This document shows positions 23,906-37,899 of a stretch of DNA of 64,000 nt, one piece after another. This stretch comes from Atrina japonica. Lineage: Eukaryota; Mollusca; Bivalvia; Pterioida; Pinnidae. The position numbers and the translations under genes are program-made. Position 1 is the first letter of the stretch. The number at the start of each line of letters is the position of its first letter. Location: the NCBI GenBank assembly GCA_030159075.1, contig BROG01000155.1:682001-746000 (forward strand), in the 5' to 3' direction. The notes beneath the pieces were generated by a model that saw only the letters and a program-made list of their open reading frames with translations, searched no databases and was not told where the DNA came from.

Positions 23906-24402
23906 CTTACATGTCTGTTAGACTTACATGTCTGTTAGACTTACATGTATGTTGGACTTACATGTCTGTTAGACTTACATGTCTGTTAGACTTACATGTA
24001 TGTTAGACTTACATGTATGTTGGACTTACATGTCTTTTAGACTTACATGTCTGTTAGACTTACATGTCTGTTAGACTTACATGTCTGTTAGATTTACATG
24101 TATGTTAGACTTAGATGTATGTTAGATTTACATGTCTGTTAGACTTACATGTCTGTTAGACTTATATGTATGTTAGATTTACATGTCTGTTGGACTTACA
24201 TGTCTGTTAGACTTACATGTCTGTTAGACTTACATGTCTGTTAGACTTACATGTATGTTAGATTTACATGTATGTTAGACTTACATGTATGTTAGACTTA
24301 CATGTCTGTTAGACTTACATGTATGTTAGACTTACATGTATGTTAGACTTACATGTATGTTAGATTTACATGTATGTTAGACTTACATTTATGTTAGACT
24401 CA
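23906..24402. repeat. 17-bp minisatellite (about 29 copies)
   Basis: The unit TTAGACTTACATGTCTG, alternating CATGTCTG with CATGTATG, repeats head to tail over 500 bases. Each unit carries the ACATGT palindrome that is also scattered through the window. Confidence 0.92.
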
Positions 24403-24559
24403 GGAAAGATACTACTTGGTTTTGATTCAAAATATGTTACAGAAGATTCTGGGTCCACTTGCTTAGATACTGAGTAGTAATCAAGACTTCAGCTAATCCT
24501 GAAATCTGATAGGTTAAGCAGGCCAAGTTGAAAATATTTTCAAAATCAATTCTTGCTTG

Positions 24560-24850
24560 GCAGAGGTGAGCCCTACTACATATAGTAACAAGATGTAAGT
24601 TTCACCTAATTCAAATGACATTATTGAGGTCAGTAAGGTCACAAGGTCAAAGGTTGTGGTACCATCGGAAAGAGCTTGATCATAAGGGCTATACAGGCAT
24701 AATACCAAAGCCCAATGCCTTTTATTTTCAAAGACATAAAAGTAGCCCAGGCTAAAGTTTTTGAAAAGTAGATGCATGTAAAGTTCAAGGGTCAAGGTCA
24801 CTAGGTAAAAAATCAAGGTCCCAAGGGCATTGAACAGTACTCCTTCATAA
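24560..24850. mobile_element. Possible dispersed repeat with AAGGTCAAGGTCAC words
   Basis: GGTCAGTAAGGTCACAAGGT and CAAGGGTCAAGGTCACTAGG lie in a block ending CTTCATAACAAGAGAAATCT. Blocks of this wording are familiar in bivalve genomes, but no close copy exists in this window, so the call rests on general knowledge. Confidence 0.4.
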
Positions 24851-26442
24851 CAAGAGAAATCTACAACTACCAGTGAAATTTCAGAGTCCTATCCTATACA
24901 TGTGTAGTCCATGAAATATAGCCCAGGTTAAGATTTCTGTATATGGATGTCAACACCAGCAGTATGGCATTAGCTCCACGGATGATTTGTCTCTGTAATA
25001 TAAAAATTGCTGCGTTTGACATGAAACATCAGTAAATAGAAATCATTTATCACAAGTATTCCCTGAAAACAATTCAATGGAATCATTTTCTTACAAATGT
25101 ATTTGTTCAAAAACTATCACAGCAGCTGTAACATCAAAATGGGATAATAGATTACTGTAAAACAATTTTAAAATCTTAACCACTCCCAAACCATTTGGCA
25201 AAAGTACAGAAAATTGATGAACATTCTGTAAATCGTTATTTTTCACTACAACACCTGCAGCATACATGAATATTCTGTACGTTTTTGATCAATTTCCAGG
25301 CAGCCAACTTTTAATTATTTTTAACATGCTACATTTAATGAGTCAGGGGTACTTAATATACTACATTTAATTTATCATTCCGAAGTACAATGACTGAGAT
25401 TCACTAGAATTGTAAATAGTCACCATTGTACCGATTATAAACATCTGACGACAGGAAGTTGAAAGGAGATATCCACTCTGTTGAGATATCTCAAAGATAA
25501 ACATGCTCCATCAGTTTGAACATAAATGATCTATCTATGACAGCTGATACAATATATTCTGAGTGCTAAAGCATGAAATTCAATGTTCCTAGATAATTGA
25601 TTTAAACACAACTTCATAACTCTCCACAATTTAACATTTCTTGGATGATCAATAATATCCATTATAAACTTAAACGATTCTCTTCAGATACATGTAAGCT
25701 ATTTTATATTTGGATACAGTCCCCAGCGTTAATTTCTTAGTCAATCAAAGCTGTTGCACTGAGTACATATACATGTGTATATCCATTTCACACCAGTACA
25801 GTTGACGTTTCCAATGAGCTTCTTATCTGCACAAGATTCAATATTTCAATAAGATATCTGATTGGATAATTGATACATATAGATAGATAAATAGGTGTGA
25901 ACTATTAGTTCTATTACCGAATTTAAAGGTATGCACAATGCCCGATAGTTTGGCAACAGTTTCCAAACAATGGGGTTCAAAGCTTCTTCAGTTCTATAAA
26001 ATCTGACTTGAAGACCTATTCACAATAAGATTATGTTCTGATGACATATATAGAACAAAATTAGCATATTACACCCTATCACAACATCAAAGTGTAGTAT
26101 CTATCAGCACCGAGATGGATAATCTTTCTAATTTTATGAAATGTTGGAGTATACACCAGAACATATCCCTCCTACATGTACCACTTGACAACACTTATGT
26201 GTACATGTACTATGGTATTCTAAACGAATAAAAAAAATATTGTAAAAAAGATAACATACTTGGATTTATGCCTTTTTATACAATGTGCTTTGTAAATAGA
26301 AATGATGCCAGGATATAACCACTATCTAGTGCACAATGTAACAGAGTACATCTTTTGTCTTAATGTAAGAAATTATATACAATATACACTGAAATACATG
26401 TGTAGGTCTAAATTGTATTGCGATATATTACATATGAGACAG

Positions 26443-26672
26443 GGGCCTCCATGGATGAATGGTTAGAAGGCATTAAACTTTAAACCATGAAGTCCCTTGC
26501 CTCCCACCAACTTGGATTTGATGAGCCCTGCTAAAACCAGTGAGAAAGTTTGTCACCAGTTTACTTCAGGAAGGCTGTGAGTGCTTTCCTCCATCATTAA
26601 AAAATAGCCGCCATCATATAACAAAAAAGTTGTTGAGTCATTGGTGTAAAACACCAACTTGAAAAGTCTGAG
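26443..26672 (+). mobile_element. Family H SINE with tRNA-like head
   Basis: The head GGCCTCCATGGATGAATGGT, TAGAAGGCATTAAACTTTAA and a B-box-like GGATTTGATGAGCC are followed by the body AAGTTTGTCACCAGTTTACT, GGAAGGCTGTGAG, TTCCTCCATCATTAAAAAAT and a GTTGAGTCATTGGTGTAAAA end. Confidence 0.75.
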
Positions 26673-28542
26673 GATACAAATGTTCCTGAAAATACTTTTT
26701 GAGTGGGACATAAATCTAGAATGGTATATCACTTACTGACCAAATTTTATTTTTTGTGTGTTGTGGTTCTTAGCATTGTATATGGAATTCATATACATGT
26801 AATTTGGATGAGGCAAATTAAGTTGGAGTGCAGAAACAAAAAAATTGCAAATTTACACCTGCAGCTGATGACATCTCTATATAAGTGAAAAAATTCTGCT
26901 GAAGATGACCTTCAATCACTTAAATGACTTACAATTTTTTCCCCTTGTTTACTATATTGAAATGTTATTGTTTCCTAAATTGGAAACAAAAACACAGTTT
27001 CCAAAACTGCTGCTAGTAATTACTTTCTCTTGAAAACGAAAACATATACTGTAAATCTGCAAATTTTGGCAGGAACTCATTTTCATGATGCACAAGTTTT
27101 TAATATATTCAAGATAATGTTTTCATGATTTACGATATACATGTACATGTATCTGTTAAGACAAAGTAGACATTTAAACAATGACAACCTGCGCTAAAAT
27201 CTTAAGCTTGTGTAAAAGCTTCCAAATCTCAATGTACTTAAATGAGAAGATTTCTGCACTTTCTCTCAAAAGCAAGAGTCCTACTGTCACCTTTTTAATG
27301 GTAAGTAGATAACAACATACAAAAATTCATCTTCATATATACTGTTGTTATACTGTCTGTCTTGACCACATGACAGATGAATTATCAAGTAACTTCAGCT
27401 CTTGATAAAATAATTGTTTATTAAATGTTTGCAATACTGATCTATGTACAAACTGATTTCCTAGATAATGAATGAAAATGACATCCCTCTTATATCCTCT
27501 CTATAACCTGAGCATATCGTAATCTACAGGTTTTAGATTTAAGACAATATCACATGGTGTTAAGATCCCATCGAAATGCATTTTTCTTTCTCCTGTGATA
27601 CAGAGATTAGTCAGATAAATTATGAGATGTTAATGTGATAATCGACACATATTTGTTTTTCATTTACATAAATTTCAGATCGCACTCCATCATAAGTGTA
27701 CTTAAATTCTAAAATACTGGCTGTTCCCACATGACAACAGTACAATGGCATTTTGTAAAGAATTCAGTTGACAGAAGTAGTTGAACTCTTTCATGTACTA
27801 AGATGTACATACATGTTTACAAGTATGAAAGACAACAGAAACATACAATTTAGATTCTTCTGTCTTTGCCTTGAACTAGGGCTACCCCCCCCCCCCTGCA
27901 CACACACACACACACACTTAAAGTTAAGAATAAAAACTAAAACCAGTCTACAACTTGATCAGAAAACATATATCTCCCCCTGCTTACCATTTTAAATAAT
28001 ATTGCTAGGAATCTTAGACTAAATTTTCTGCACATGAATTCTATCCATGTGTGCAATGTGATCTTGATCTTAAAGATGTGACCCAGGGTCAAGGTCAATA
28101 CATGCCTTAAGGTCATGACACCCAATAAGACATGGAAGTTTGATTGTATTTGAAGCAAAGCTACATGTAGGAAAGCTTTAGCCTTGACAAAAGTATGTCC
28201 ATAAGTGACCTTGAAAATATTACATATGGTCAAGGCCATGACAATAGCATATTTAAGACTGAATTCAATCTAAGCAAGGGTTATATAGTAATAGTCTGGA
28301 CAAGATTTGTGACAGACAGACAACCGTGGCAAAACCAAAATATCTCTACCCGGTTAGCAAAAACAAACAAGTGCCAATCACATGATACAATATGGCTGAA
28401 TTGTATCAAAAGTAATGACAGGTGTCAGGTTCTCTTTATATTAGCTTTAGGAAAATTATTACCTTTCAGCTTTCTTTCAAAATATCTAGATCCACCCATG
28501 AAAAACATTTATGTACAGGATGATTGGACTATCATAATCCAG

Positions 28543-28756
28543 TTTGTTTGTTTGTTTGTTTACATTTTGCCTATGCTCGGCACTCCATTGAGCAGTGAGG
28601 GTTCTTTAACGTGCCGACACCTATTGTGACACGGGACCTCCAGTTTTTACTGTCTCATCCGAAAGACAGGAAACCAACCTGTCGCCGGCGGGACTCGAAC
28701 TCACGACCTCAAGATCCAGAGTCGAGCGCGCTACCGACTGAGCCAGGCCGGCTCCA
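28543..28756 (-). mobile_element. Family G tRNA-derived SINE with intact Pol III boxes
   Basis: On the minus strand the head GAGCCGGCCTGGCTCAGTCG has a perfect A box (TGGCTCAGTCGG), and GAGTTCGAGTCCCGCC has a near-perfect B box. The body TCATCCGAAAGACAG (plus-strand reading), GTGCCGACAC and AGCAGTGAGGGTTCTTTAAC follows. It ends in a (GTTT)n tail at 28543. Cloverleaf arms could be sketched for the head, but it is fused to a SINE body, so it is not a functional tRNA gene. Confidence 0.85.
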
Positions 28757-28794
28757 TAATCCAGTACATGTCAACCAGGCTAATTTGAAGAATT

Positions 28795-29010
28795 AATAGT
28801 CCCCCCAACTGCAGGCCGCGATAAATGAACCTACAACATTACGCCATCTTTCTATTAAGAATAAGAAGTATATTGTCTCTACATTGTAAATATGGTGAGC
28901 CTAGGCGAAGAAATGAAATAGATATGGCCTGGACAAAAAAAAAATAAACAAAGGGAATAACTCAGAATAAGAGTGGTTAGAGCATTGGATGTGACACTCT
29001 GTCTCCTTAA
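28795..29010. mobile_element. Dispersed repeat paired with 51797-51960
   Basis: GAATTAATAGTCCCCCCAAC, ATGGTGAGCCTAGGCGAAGA and GGACAAAAAAAAAATAAACA share order and wording with the block at 51797, which has GGAATTGATAGTCCCCTACC and ATGGTAAGCCTAGGACAAAA. Confidence 0.55.
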
Positions 29011-29995
29011 GATGTATACCTGCTGCACCAATATGAAGAAGAAATTAATTACTTTTATATGGTATGGACAAAGCATAAGGATGGATGGATGAAAGGATGA
29101 GTAGAAGGACATAAACAATGCAAAACTATAATTTCCCAAAAAACCTGTGGAGGACTAATAAATTATTACTGACTTATAAATCATAACAAATAATGAACCA
29201 CTTGGGTGTGTTGATAATCTTATACTTCACTTTTGATACCAGAATATACTAAAGTACACACAAAAGCATGTCATAATTACCTCATCTTTAGTGCATATTT
29301 AACCCAAAATGCTAATGAATGGAAAGAATTTAAATTACAAAAGCATTTCTCATGTAAAAAGAGCAACCTTAAAGGTAAAGAAGAATCTTAAGTGTCCAAA
29401 ACACAGACAGAATTTAGTGGCAATATGTTGACCTTAATACTTTGTTACACACAAGATAATTAATTGTACTTTGACCGTATGACAAATTTCAGTAAATTAA
29501 AGCAAAAATTATCATCCCAATTGCAAATTTGAAGACCTATAAGGGTTATGTTTATGTATATTATTAATACAAATATGGCTGGAATCTAAATCATTTCTCA
29601 GGAATTGATGAAGACACTTAGAGGTATAGATCTACCCAGGTAAAGTGGCACATCCAGGTTCTGCCATAAACCAAAACAATACGGTCTATTTTCCAACGTA
29701 GGGTGAACAGATTAAGCATTTTGCTTTGCATGGATTCCATGCATTACTGTGTCTCTAACATTTTTGTGCTGATATGTAGACTGTCACCCTCATATAATTT
29801 AATTTAGACTTGTGTTTGTAAAAATGTACAATTTTACCTTGGTAGATCTGTAGCAGTTCTATATTTGTAACCATTCAATATTTTTATGGAACAAAGGAAG
29901 TCCCAAATTATCATAACACTTTAACCTGTGAACCCTTAGTACATGTATCTAAATGGTATACTCTTTTCTTAAACCAGTCTATTTTTTATGTTTGA

Positions 29996-30130
29996 ATGGT
30001 GTTTTATGCCACACTCAACCACTTTTCAATTTTATAGTGGTTGCTAGTTTTTGATGGTGGAGCAGAGAACCCAGTTATGATGTAACCGGGAGGTGACCAC
30101 TGGCCTTCCACACGTAAACTGTAAACCAGT
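29996..30130 (-). mobile_element. Family H SINE, 3' fragment
   Basis: GTGTTTTATGCCACACTCAA, GGTTGCTAGTTTTTGATGGT, GGAGCAGAGAACCCAGTTAT and CTGGCCTTCCACACGTAAAC match the family body in minus orientation. Confidence 0.7.
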
Positions 30131-31784
30131 CTGAAGTGTTAAAGGGTTAGCTCAAAAAGAGAGAAGTTGTTACAGAATGCAGAATGAAAATACTACATGG
30201 ATGACCTAAATGAAAGACCAATAGATATACAGTTGTATGTCAGATGTGTACACAATGTACTGTAATCGACCCATTAAGCACCCGTGTGCCTATAAGCGCC
30301 CCTTCCTCCCTTTTTTTATATATGATCAAGAATCTTTTCTAGCTGGTTTTAAGATGTGGACCTGAAAAACCATCAGTAACATTTTATCTGTAGCCCTTCA
30401 GAATTATGTTGATACATGTAGGTATCCTCTGCAATAACTACAACTTTTCCACTATGCATTATAAAAAATTAACCGTTTTACATCAATTTGACTATTTATT
30501 GGTCCCATTAAGTGCCTACCCCTTTTCCCTGATTTTTGTAGCGCCCTGGCTGCTTTATAGGTCGAATAAGGTATTAAAAATTGCATGTCTGTTTGAATTC
30601 CACAAAATACGACAATTTGAAAGATCTTTTAACAGGTAAATCTTTGTAACATTAGGAAAATTGCTTGCACCAAAAACAGGATATAAATGTAGAATGTTTG
30701 AATACATCTACAAAAAATTCTATCTTCACAGTTCAAAAGAGCATTAACCCTAAACTAGAGAAGCATGCCATAACATACAAGAAGTCTTACGTAACTCACA
30801 TTCCAGAGAACATATCTACACCTGAAATCTTACATGTAGCAAAGCAATTCTTGTAAACTTGAATAAACAAATAAACATGAATAATTGCCAGAAAAAGATA
30901 CATTTATAAACATGTGTCAGACAATAGAAGCTGAAGAGATTTACATGAGACATGTACATTGAACCAGTACATAAGCCTACATGGGTATCTCCTTTTTTTT
31001 CCATTCAATATTTCAATCAACATTACCTATGGTAGTGTTAAAAGATGCTCATAAATACTGACTGCAAGAAATGAATTATTACTTTTTGACAAAATTTAAT
31101 TCAAATGTTTTATTAAGTACAAAATGCAAAAAATTGGTATACATGTACATGTAAACTTTGAAATAGACATATTTTGCTTATTTCATCTGATCGACAAAGG
31201 ATAGGTGTGAAATTGTTAACATATACTTTGACTGAGTTTAAGTAAGAAATATAAAACAGGTATACAATTTGTTTCTAACAAATTTCTTCATGCTGATTTC
31301 TATTTTAAAGCTTTAGATAAAATGAATCCAGACACATCGTACTCAATGTGAAACAAGTAAACTTCATAACCACATGGGAAAAGATTTAAACACAACATAC
31401 TGGCCTACACAATAAAAGTTTATTTTATCATACGTTTGACTTACTTTTTTTCTATTTTTTACTACAGGAAGTCTGTAAAGTAAATATATCGACCAGTCAA
31501 CTAGACATGGATTACTGTCACAGATGTACCTATTTACAGTGTAAACTGCATACATTTATCTATAGATAAGAAAGCTCATTTTAGGAGATATTATTTCATT
31601 TAATATGTGCATAGAGTACAGTATTGAGTAATCGTTGGCATATAAGAGAACACACAAAAACAAAACATTATCAAATATTATAGACCACTGCAAGAAACCA
31701 GTCAATTATCAAGGACGACTGCTATTAAACAGTATTGAATATCACATACAACCCCCAGAAAATCACTTGAACTACTGCCATAAA

Positions 31785-32100
31785 GATACTGTCAAAAATC
31801 AAGAACCACTTTGTCAAATATCAAAAACCACTTTGTCATGCATGTATATCAAGAACCACTTTGCCAAATATCAAGAACCACTGCCATAAAGCTACTGTCA
31901 AATATCAAGAACCACTGCCATAAAGCTACTGTCAAATATCAAGAACCACTGCCATAAAGCTACTTTCAAATATCAAGAACCACTTTCATGAAAACCACTT
32001 TTTCGACTTTCAAGGACCACTTTCAGAAAATCCCTCTGTCATATATTGAGAACCACTTCAAGAAAACCACTTTGTCAACTATAAAGGGCCACTTCCATAA
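31785..32100. repeat. 34-bp tandem repeat, partly decayed
   Basis: ATATCAAGAACCACTGCCAT followed by AAAGCTACTGTCAA repeats at 31868, 31902 and 31936. Flanking copies contain TCAAGAACCACTTTGTC-type variants. Confidence 0.8.
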
Positions 32101-35100
32101 AAAGCATTATCAAGTATTCTTCTTTTAAATACCACATGTCTTGGAAATCACACTTCAATGGTGGAGAAGGTAATCATATAAGACAAATATTCCACTGCAT
32201 TATTATTTTGAATTGGATTGCCAAAATTTCTACTATCAATGTACAAGTAATACCATGGACATGATCATCAGTTTAAAACCACATAAATGACATTTTTGTG
32301 TCCCAAATGAACAACGCAAGGCCCTCTGTATCTGCAACATGAGTACAAGTACCAATATACATGTACATGTACATGTACATCTCTAATATAACAAACAAAT
32401 GAGTCCAGTATTTACTGCTATTTATAGCTGGAGCACATTTGTTTATATAAATTATTTTTAGCATACATTATTTAATTCCATTGATATATTTGTGGAAGAT
32501 AAAAAAAATGAGTCTGTAACATGAATTAATATAAACAGAGATATGGCATATCCAATTACTTAATGTTTTCTCAAACAATTAACGTGAAATAGTTGTGGAA
32601 GAAAAATTCATTTTAAATCCAAGTACATGTACAATTATATTCTTTATATTACCATATTCCGGTATGTATAACATGCTTTAGTTGTGGTGATATATGAAAT
32701 TAAATACAAAAGGTCATGACCTTGACATCTAATCTTTTGACCTAGCTGGATCAATTTCATAATATTTGTTTGAATATACTCTCTCCAAACAAAACTCAAA
32801 CAGTCTGTTTGCAATGATGTGTACAGACTGTATGTGATGCATTTAACCTGAAACCCAATCTTGAAGCTGATTGGTCAATCGTTAGAAAGAGGAATGATAT
32901 AAATCAAACTGTTGAACTTAACAAAGTTTCATCAAATGTTGAATAACTACAGATATATTCCCATATTTGTTTAGATTTTATAGTTTATTTATTCAAATTT
33001 GATATTTTGTGTAAACACATATTTTTGAAATTCATTGATATATTTTTGGATGGTGAGAAAATGTTTGTAAAAGGAAATATTTAAAGAGCTAAAGTAGATC
33101 TATATCCAATTTCTTAAAGTATGACTCAATTTTAGTATGTAATATAAACTGATCCCATCATACAAAAATATGACCTGATCTCATAATTAATCAAGAAATA
33201 CAAAATATCCGAGTAATGATTCAATCTCTCTGAACAGAATCACAACTTATTCTCATCATGCCAGAATGTGTCTTTTCAAACTTAAATCTATGACTTTGGT
33301 GAAGGACAGAATTCACTTTTGTATGAAATGGAAACTTGTAAACTTACAACCTTTTTTGTTTAAATGCGGATACCAGTACATGTACATGTAAATATAGAAG
33401 ATTTAGACAACCTGTGTTGCAAGATTGATATTTGATATTTCTATTATTACCTTCATTTCCAAAAAAACTGAACACCGTACAATTAAGTTATGTGATTTTA
33501 TCATAAACTACTGAGTAACACAATATGCACCCCACTAGTATTTGACCTCACATAACCAAGCTCACTGTCAATGACTCAGTGATACATGTAGGTATAGTAA
33601 AATCCATCACCTGGTGGGGTGGAGTCTTGTGAACCCTTTATTGACCTGAACCAGTTTAAATTTTAAGTAAGAAAATATAACATTAAAATTATACTGACTA
33701 GAGTAATCCTTCCTATAAGACAGTATCCAGTGAGGTGATTGAAACTTGTCATACATGTACATGTATATAACCAAAAAGTGAGTAAAATCATCCGCATGAT
33801 AATCAAAATGTTACTCCGCCCCGCCATCTTATGTGAATCGAACAAAACAACTGTACAATGCCTAGCAACATTTTAGAGTCATTTACATTTATTCTCAAAG
33901 TGTCTGGACAGGACACAATAAAGCTTTTTATACACAGGTCTGTATTAAAACCATGTAAAACTTCAAACCCCCGATTTTGTCACTATTTATAGTTTTTGTC
34001 CTTAGACTACTAGGTCAGGAACAACAAAATCAGATATGCCAAAGGCATGGCATTGCTCAAAATGTTTGTAAAGGGGTTTTATCACTGAATCATGGAATGC
34101 TCAATAATTTGAGTTGAAAGGTTTTTAAAAACATAATACAGTAATACGGAAAAAATGATTGCTGAAACATCTTCATAAAGTGACATTTATAATCACTTGT
34201 CAAGAACATACTGATCCTGTTAAACATACCCAAGATGCATTATAGCCCATAACACAGATCTAACAAATATTTATTTTGCCCCGAGAATCTCATAAAAAGG
34301 TCCATTGTCAACAAATACAGGTATCCGTGTTATTTTATGACACTAGGGAAGGTTTTATCATGCATAGCATGTGGGTAGTTTGGAAATATATATTCTGGAC
34401 TTTATATAAAGAGTTTATTCATTATCAAAAAGTTGACAAGGTAATGTTTGAATGGCCGTTATAGGCAGGTGCCCTTTATACAGGTGGCCTTAAATGCAAA
34501 TTTGACTGTACATGTATCTAAGAAACTAAATGAACACAATAGATAACAGAAAAAAATATCATTACTGTTACAATGAAAAAAAAAAAATCTTATTTTAACA
34601 GGCATCTAATGGTAAAAGAAATCTGGTCATTTCCAGCTGTTCTCATCTCCGCTGCCAAACTCGGAACACCAAAAGATGACAAAATATAAAACTAAATCAT
34701 AATGTTTAATCACCATCTTCCAACAACTTGATAGCAGACAATTTACTCACAATGTGTAGGTAATTGTCAGTTTGTAATAAAATATTTACTGATAAAGAGA
34801 ACCCACTACTATTAAGATAAGTAGTATCACTGACTCCAACCCCCCTCCCCCCAAAAAAAACCTAAACTGTGTCCTGGTCTTGAACCTTGGGGCTTTGTAA
34901 CACTGTGTCTCATGGTATTGAAACCAGTGACTCAATTTTGGGTGTTTGACACTACCAACCCTACAGATCCTTATGGACCAGTCTAAACAATATAAAATAA
35001 CACTCCATATAGATGATTAGGGGTAAACAGGTTTAAAGATCATTTTTAGATGACCATGGATACTCTATTATTCTGGTTTGTACAACGGTAAAACGACATC

Positions 35101-35213
35101 TACAGCATTTAAAATGGTTCAGTTTGTGTGCAATAAATAATGTCTTATGAATATATGATCTAAGCACACAGCATTACGATTACTGTTTATTGGTAAATAT
35201 GGACCACACTTAC

Positions 35214-35277
35214 CAGATTTGGCTAAGAACAGTTAGTGGAAGCTTTGAGTGGAGGAACAAATCTCTAGCCCGCTCCC
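35214..35277 (-). CDS. Exon 3: residues 38-59, helix pair with NPF-pocket residues of EH1
   Basis: This 64-base exon lies between acceptor TTTTGCAG and donor ATCTG|GTAAGT. It completes Gly38, encodes residues 39-58 and leaves two bases of Trp59. Residues 48-59 read S-K-L-P-L-T-V-L-S-Q-I-W. In EH domains the Trp of this motif and the Leu four residues before it line the pocket that holds the Asn-Pro-Phe ligand; here they are Trp59 and Leu55. The exon is too short to stand out as an open frame, but phase, motif and splice sites all agree. Confidence 0.9.
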
Positions 35278-35508
35278 CTGCAAAAGACAACAAAAAAACA
35301 TTTCAAAAAAATTTAAAACATGTTCCTATAAGTACAGATATAGTTTGCCTTGTGTTTATAGTTTAACTTTTGGACATTATCACGATTACAAGTGGGACAT
35401 TGAAATTTTCAAATTTGGTGGCAAAACCAAAAAGTTTTGTGTGTAACAAATTGTGTGAGAATGGAACTCATTAATGTATATGTATGTTGTTCTGTGACAG
35501 CTGATTTT

Positions 35509-35598
35509 TTAACTCATTTACCCATAAAGACACATTTGAACTGGCCTAAATCATTGATTTACAGAAGAGCCCATTGTTTTTCAGGGATTAACGAGTTA
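35509..35598. mobile_element. Family F palindromic element, copy
   Basis: TTAACTCATTTACCCATAAA at the left, TTACAGAAGAGCCCATTGTT inside, and TCAGGGATTAACGAGTTA at the right; 90 bp like the other copies. Confidence 0.65.
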
Positions 35599-35965
35599 CG
35601 TGTATCATGCAGCACAGAAAAGAAAGGTAAAACATGAATACAAATACATGTAGTAAACAAATGGTGATCAAGGTTTGTTGTTGCCATGTTTTTCTTTTTT
35701 TAATAATTTTTTTTTATTTAAAAGCCAAATAGTAATCAAGTTGTTGCACATCTTTACTCTTTAAATCTAATACATTACCACAAAATGAAACTAATATTAC
35801 ATTTTGGTTTGACATACGTGTACACAATCACTATATTGTAGGAAAAGTAAAGCAGGGATATTAGAAATTGCTAAAGTATAAATCGTCTTGTATTTGTTTC
35901 AATTTACCAGAGCTTTTTATGACCATCTTGCCTCTATTAGCCCTTTCACCTCTACAATGTACATA

Positions 35966-36130
35966 CATGTAGTTGTATTGTTGTTTAACGTGCCACTCAA
36001 GAATCTTTCACTCATGTGGAGACATCACCAAATCCCAGTGAAAGGCTTCAAATTTTGTCCTACTCTTGACTCTTACGGCCATTGAGCAGTGAGGGTTCTT
36101 TAACATGCTGACACCTACTGTGACACATGA
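35966..36130 (-). mobile_element. Family G SINE body without tRNA head
   Basis: TTGTTTAACGTGCCACTCAA, GGAGACATCACCAAATCCCA, GTGAAAGGCTTCAAATTTTG and TGAGCAGTGAGGGTTCTTTA match family G in minus orientation. The copy stops at GACACATGACTTAGGTTTTT, before the head. Confidence 0.75.
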
Positions 36131-36756
36131 CTTAGGTTTTTATGTACAGATGTAACTAAACTGAGTGCTTTTTCCTTTTGTCTCGGACCAGTCTACATTG
36201 CATTATGGTCTGTAGTGTTGAAAGGATAAGATGTCAAAGAAGAGGCTAAAATTGACTCATTTTTAAATGATTTGAATTTTAATTAGATCAACAGTAAGGT
36301 ATTGGTACAGACAAGCCCACCTTGCAATTTGTTTATAACAAATACATGTAGTCTAATTACCAAATGCATCCAATTACCAGACACGGCAATATATCATTCA
36401 GTTACTGAAAAGTTCAGATTTTCTTTCAACAAAAACCTAGCAAAACAAAGACAGGCCTTTTTCTATAGTTTCCAAGGAGCTGAAATCCGGCTTCATTCCC
36501 AATGTATATATAAAATACATGTAATATTTTTTCCCAATTTGAGGAACAAAATCTCAATCTGGTGTTGAGTCCATGACCATAATGAAAAGTAAATTAAGGT
36601 AATGGGAAATGCATTTTTAAGTTTTAGATTTTCATGTGATCAAACAATCTTTGCCAATTTGACTCAAATTCCCAAATGAATCACCAACTGCATTTTCTAA
36701 AAATTGACAGAAAAAGGCCAGAAATACATATTTACATGAAAGAGAATGACGATTTT

Positions 36757-36900
36757 ATGGACTGCTTGTCGGTAGAGCATTCACCTTGCAAGTCGCAGGG
36801 ACTGGGTTTGATTCATGGAAACACATCATACCTGCACTCATTATAGATAAACAAGGGTGGTGACCATTCCTCCGCCAAATGCTTGGAAAAAGATATGAAC
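36757..36900 (+). mobile_element. tRNA-like SINE head, another type
   Basis: GGACTGCTTGTCGGTAGAGC ATTCACCTTGCAAGTCGCAG gives an A-box-like stretch and an anticodon-arm-like region. The B box is GGTTTGATTCATGG. The following GGTGGTGACCATTCCTCCG may be the body. Confidence 0.5.
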
Positions 36901-37797
36901 ATCACAGATCTTTCAAATGAAATTTAAAAATGGGTTTCTGAGTTATAGAAGGTGTTGCATTTAAAAAAGGACCTAAACTGGTGTCAGCCCATAACACTGA
37001 TCAAAACTTGTGGTATTTCATCAATTGCTGAACAATAAAACAAAAATGACGAAGTTCTGTGGTGACTCCATTTTAAAACATACTGTGACACTGTAATGAA
37101 TGAATTTAGGGGTGAGTGAGTACTGGAAGTAATTATATACTTGAAGTAAGGCACGAGTACCGAACATATCAATGAAATATTCATAAAAACATCAACAAAA
37201 TCATTGACTGTATAGGGCTTCTAAAGTATTTCTTCAAATCTCAAATACTTATACATATACTAACATATCTAACCAGGAATCAATATTGACATTCTATGTT
37301 TACTTTCTCACTCAATTACTTAAAATCAGAGGACATTGCAATGAATAACTCGATTTACACTGGGCAGATTCAATATAGAATTTCAAACATATGGAACTAT
37401 CTTGAAATCAATTTTCAATGTCAATACCATAGACAAAAAGATAAACTTAAAATGACACAAAACTATAAAAGTTCCGTAGATGATAATTTAAATACTTTAG
37501 ATTTACCTAAATAAATGTAGTTAGTATACAATGTACATACATGTATGTATATGTTGTTGGTATATATATCAATATTTTTAAATCAATTCGTTTTTCTTTA
37601 AAATTTGAAATTCACAATTTTTGACTACGACTTTATACCAAGGTGTGCAATCGAAATTTAAATGTCAAAATGACAGAAAATGCTAAATTAATCTTCAAAT
37701 AGGCAAGACATTTATCTTTCATTGTGTACATGTAAATATACATTTATTGTATATTTCCTCTCTCAGTCCCTAATATATACACACTCAAACACACATG

Positions 37798-37899
<102 letters not shown>

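Larger units (their letters stand above)
6843..35213 (-). other. Intron 3 (about 28.4 kb)
   Basis: The largest intron runs from GTAAGT to GATAG. It contains the 33-bp array in family A, the 2-kb TA-rich array, the 25/26-bp satellite, the 17-bp array at 23906-24402 and several SINEs. It splits the EH1 domain between Trp59 and Asn60. I see nothing definable at 7930-8980, 9880-12230, 17100-18770, 25000-26440, 26680-27880, 30170-31780 and 32960-35200, apart from AT-rich sequence and frequent ACATGTA words. Very degenerate repeat copies there may be missed. Confidence 0.75.

Noticed and set aside
23906..24402. CRISPR-like array
   Set aside because: Units are contiguous 17-mers without unique spacers, and the DNA is eukaryotic.
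28675..28755. tRNA gene on the minus strand
   Set aside because: A and B boxes are good, but the head is fused to a SINE body repeated elsewhere and lacks a tRNA 3' end, so it is a SINE promoter.
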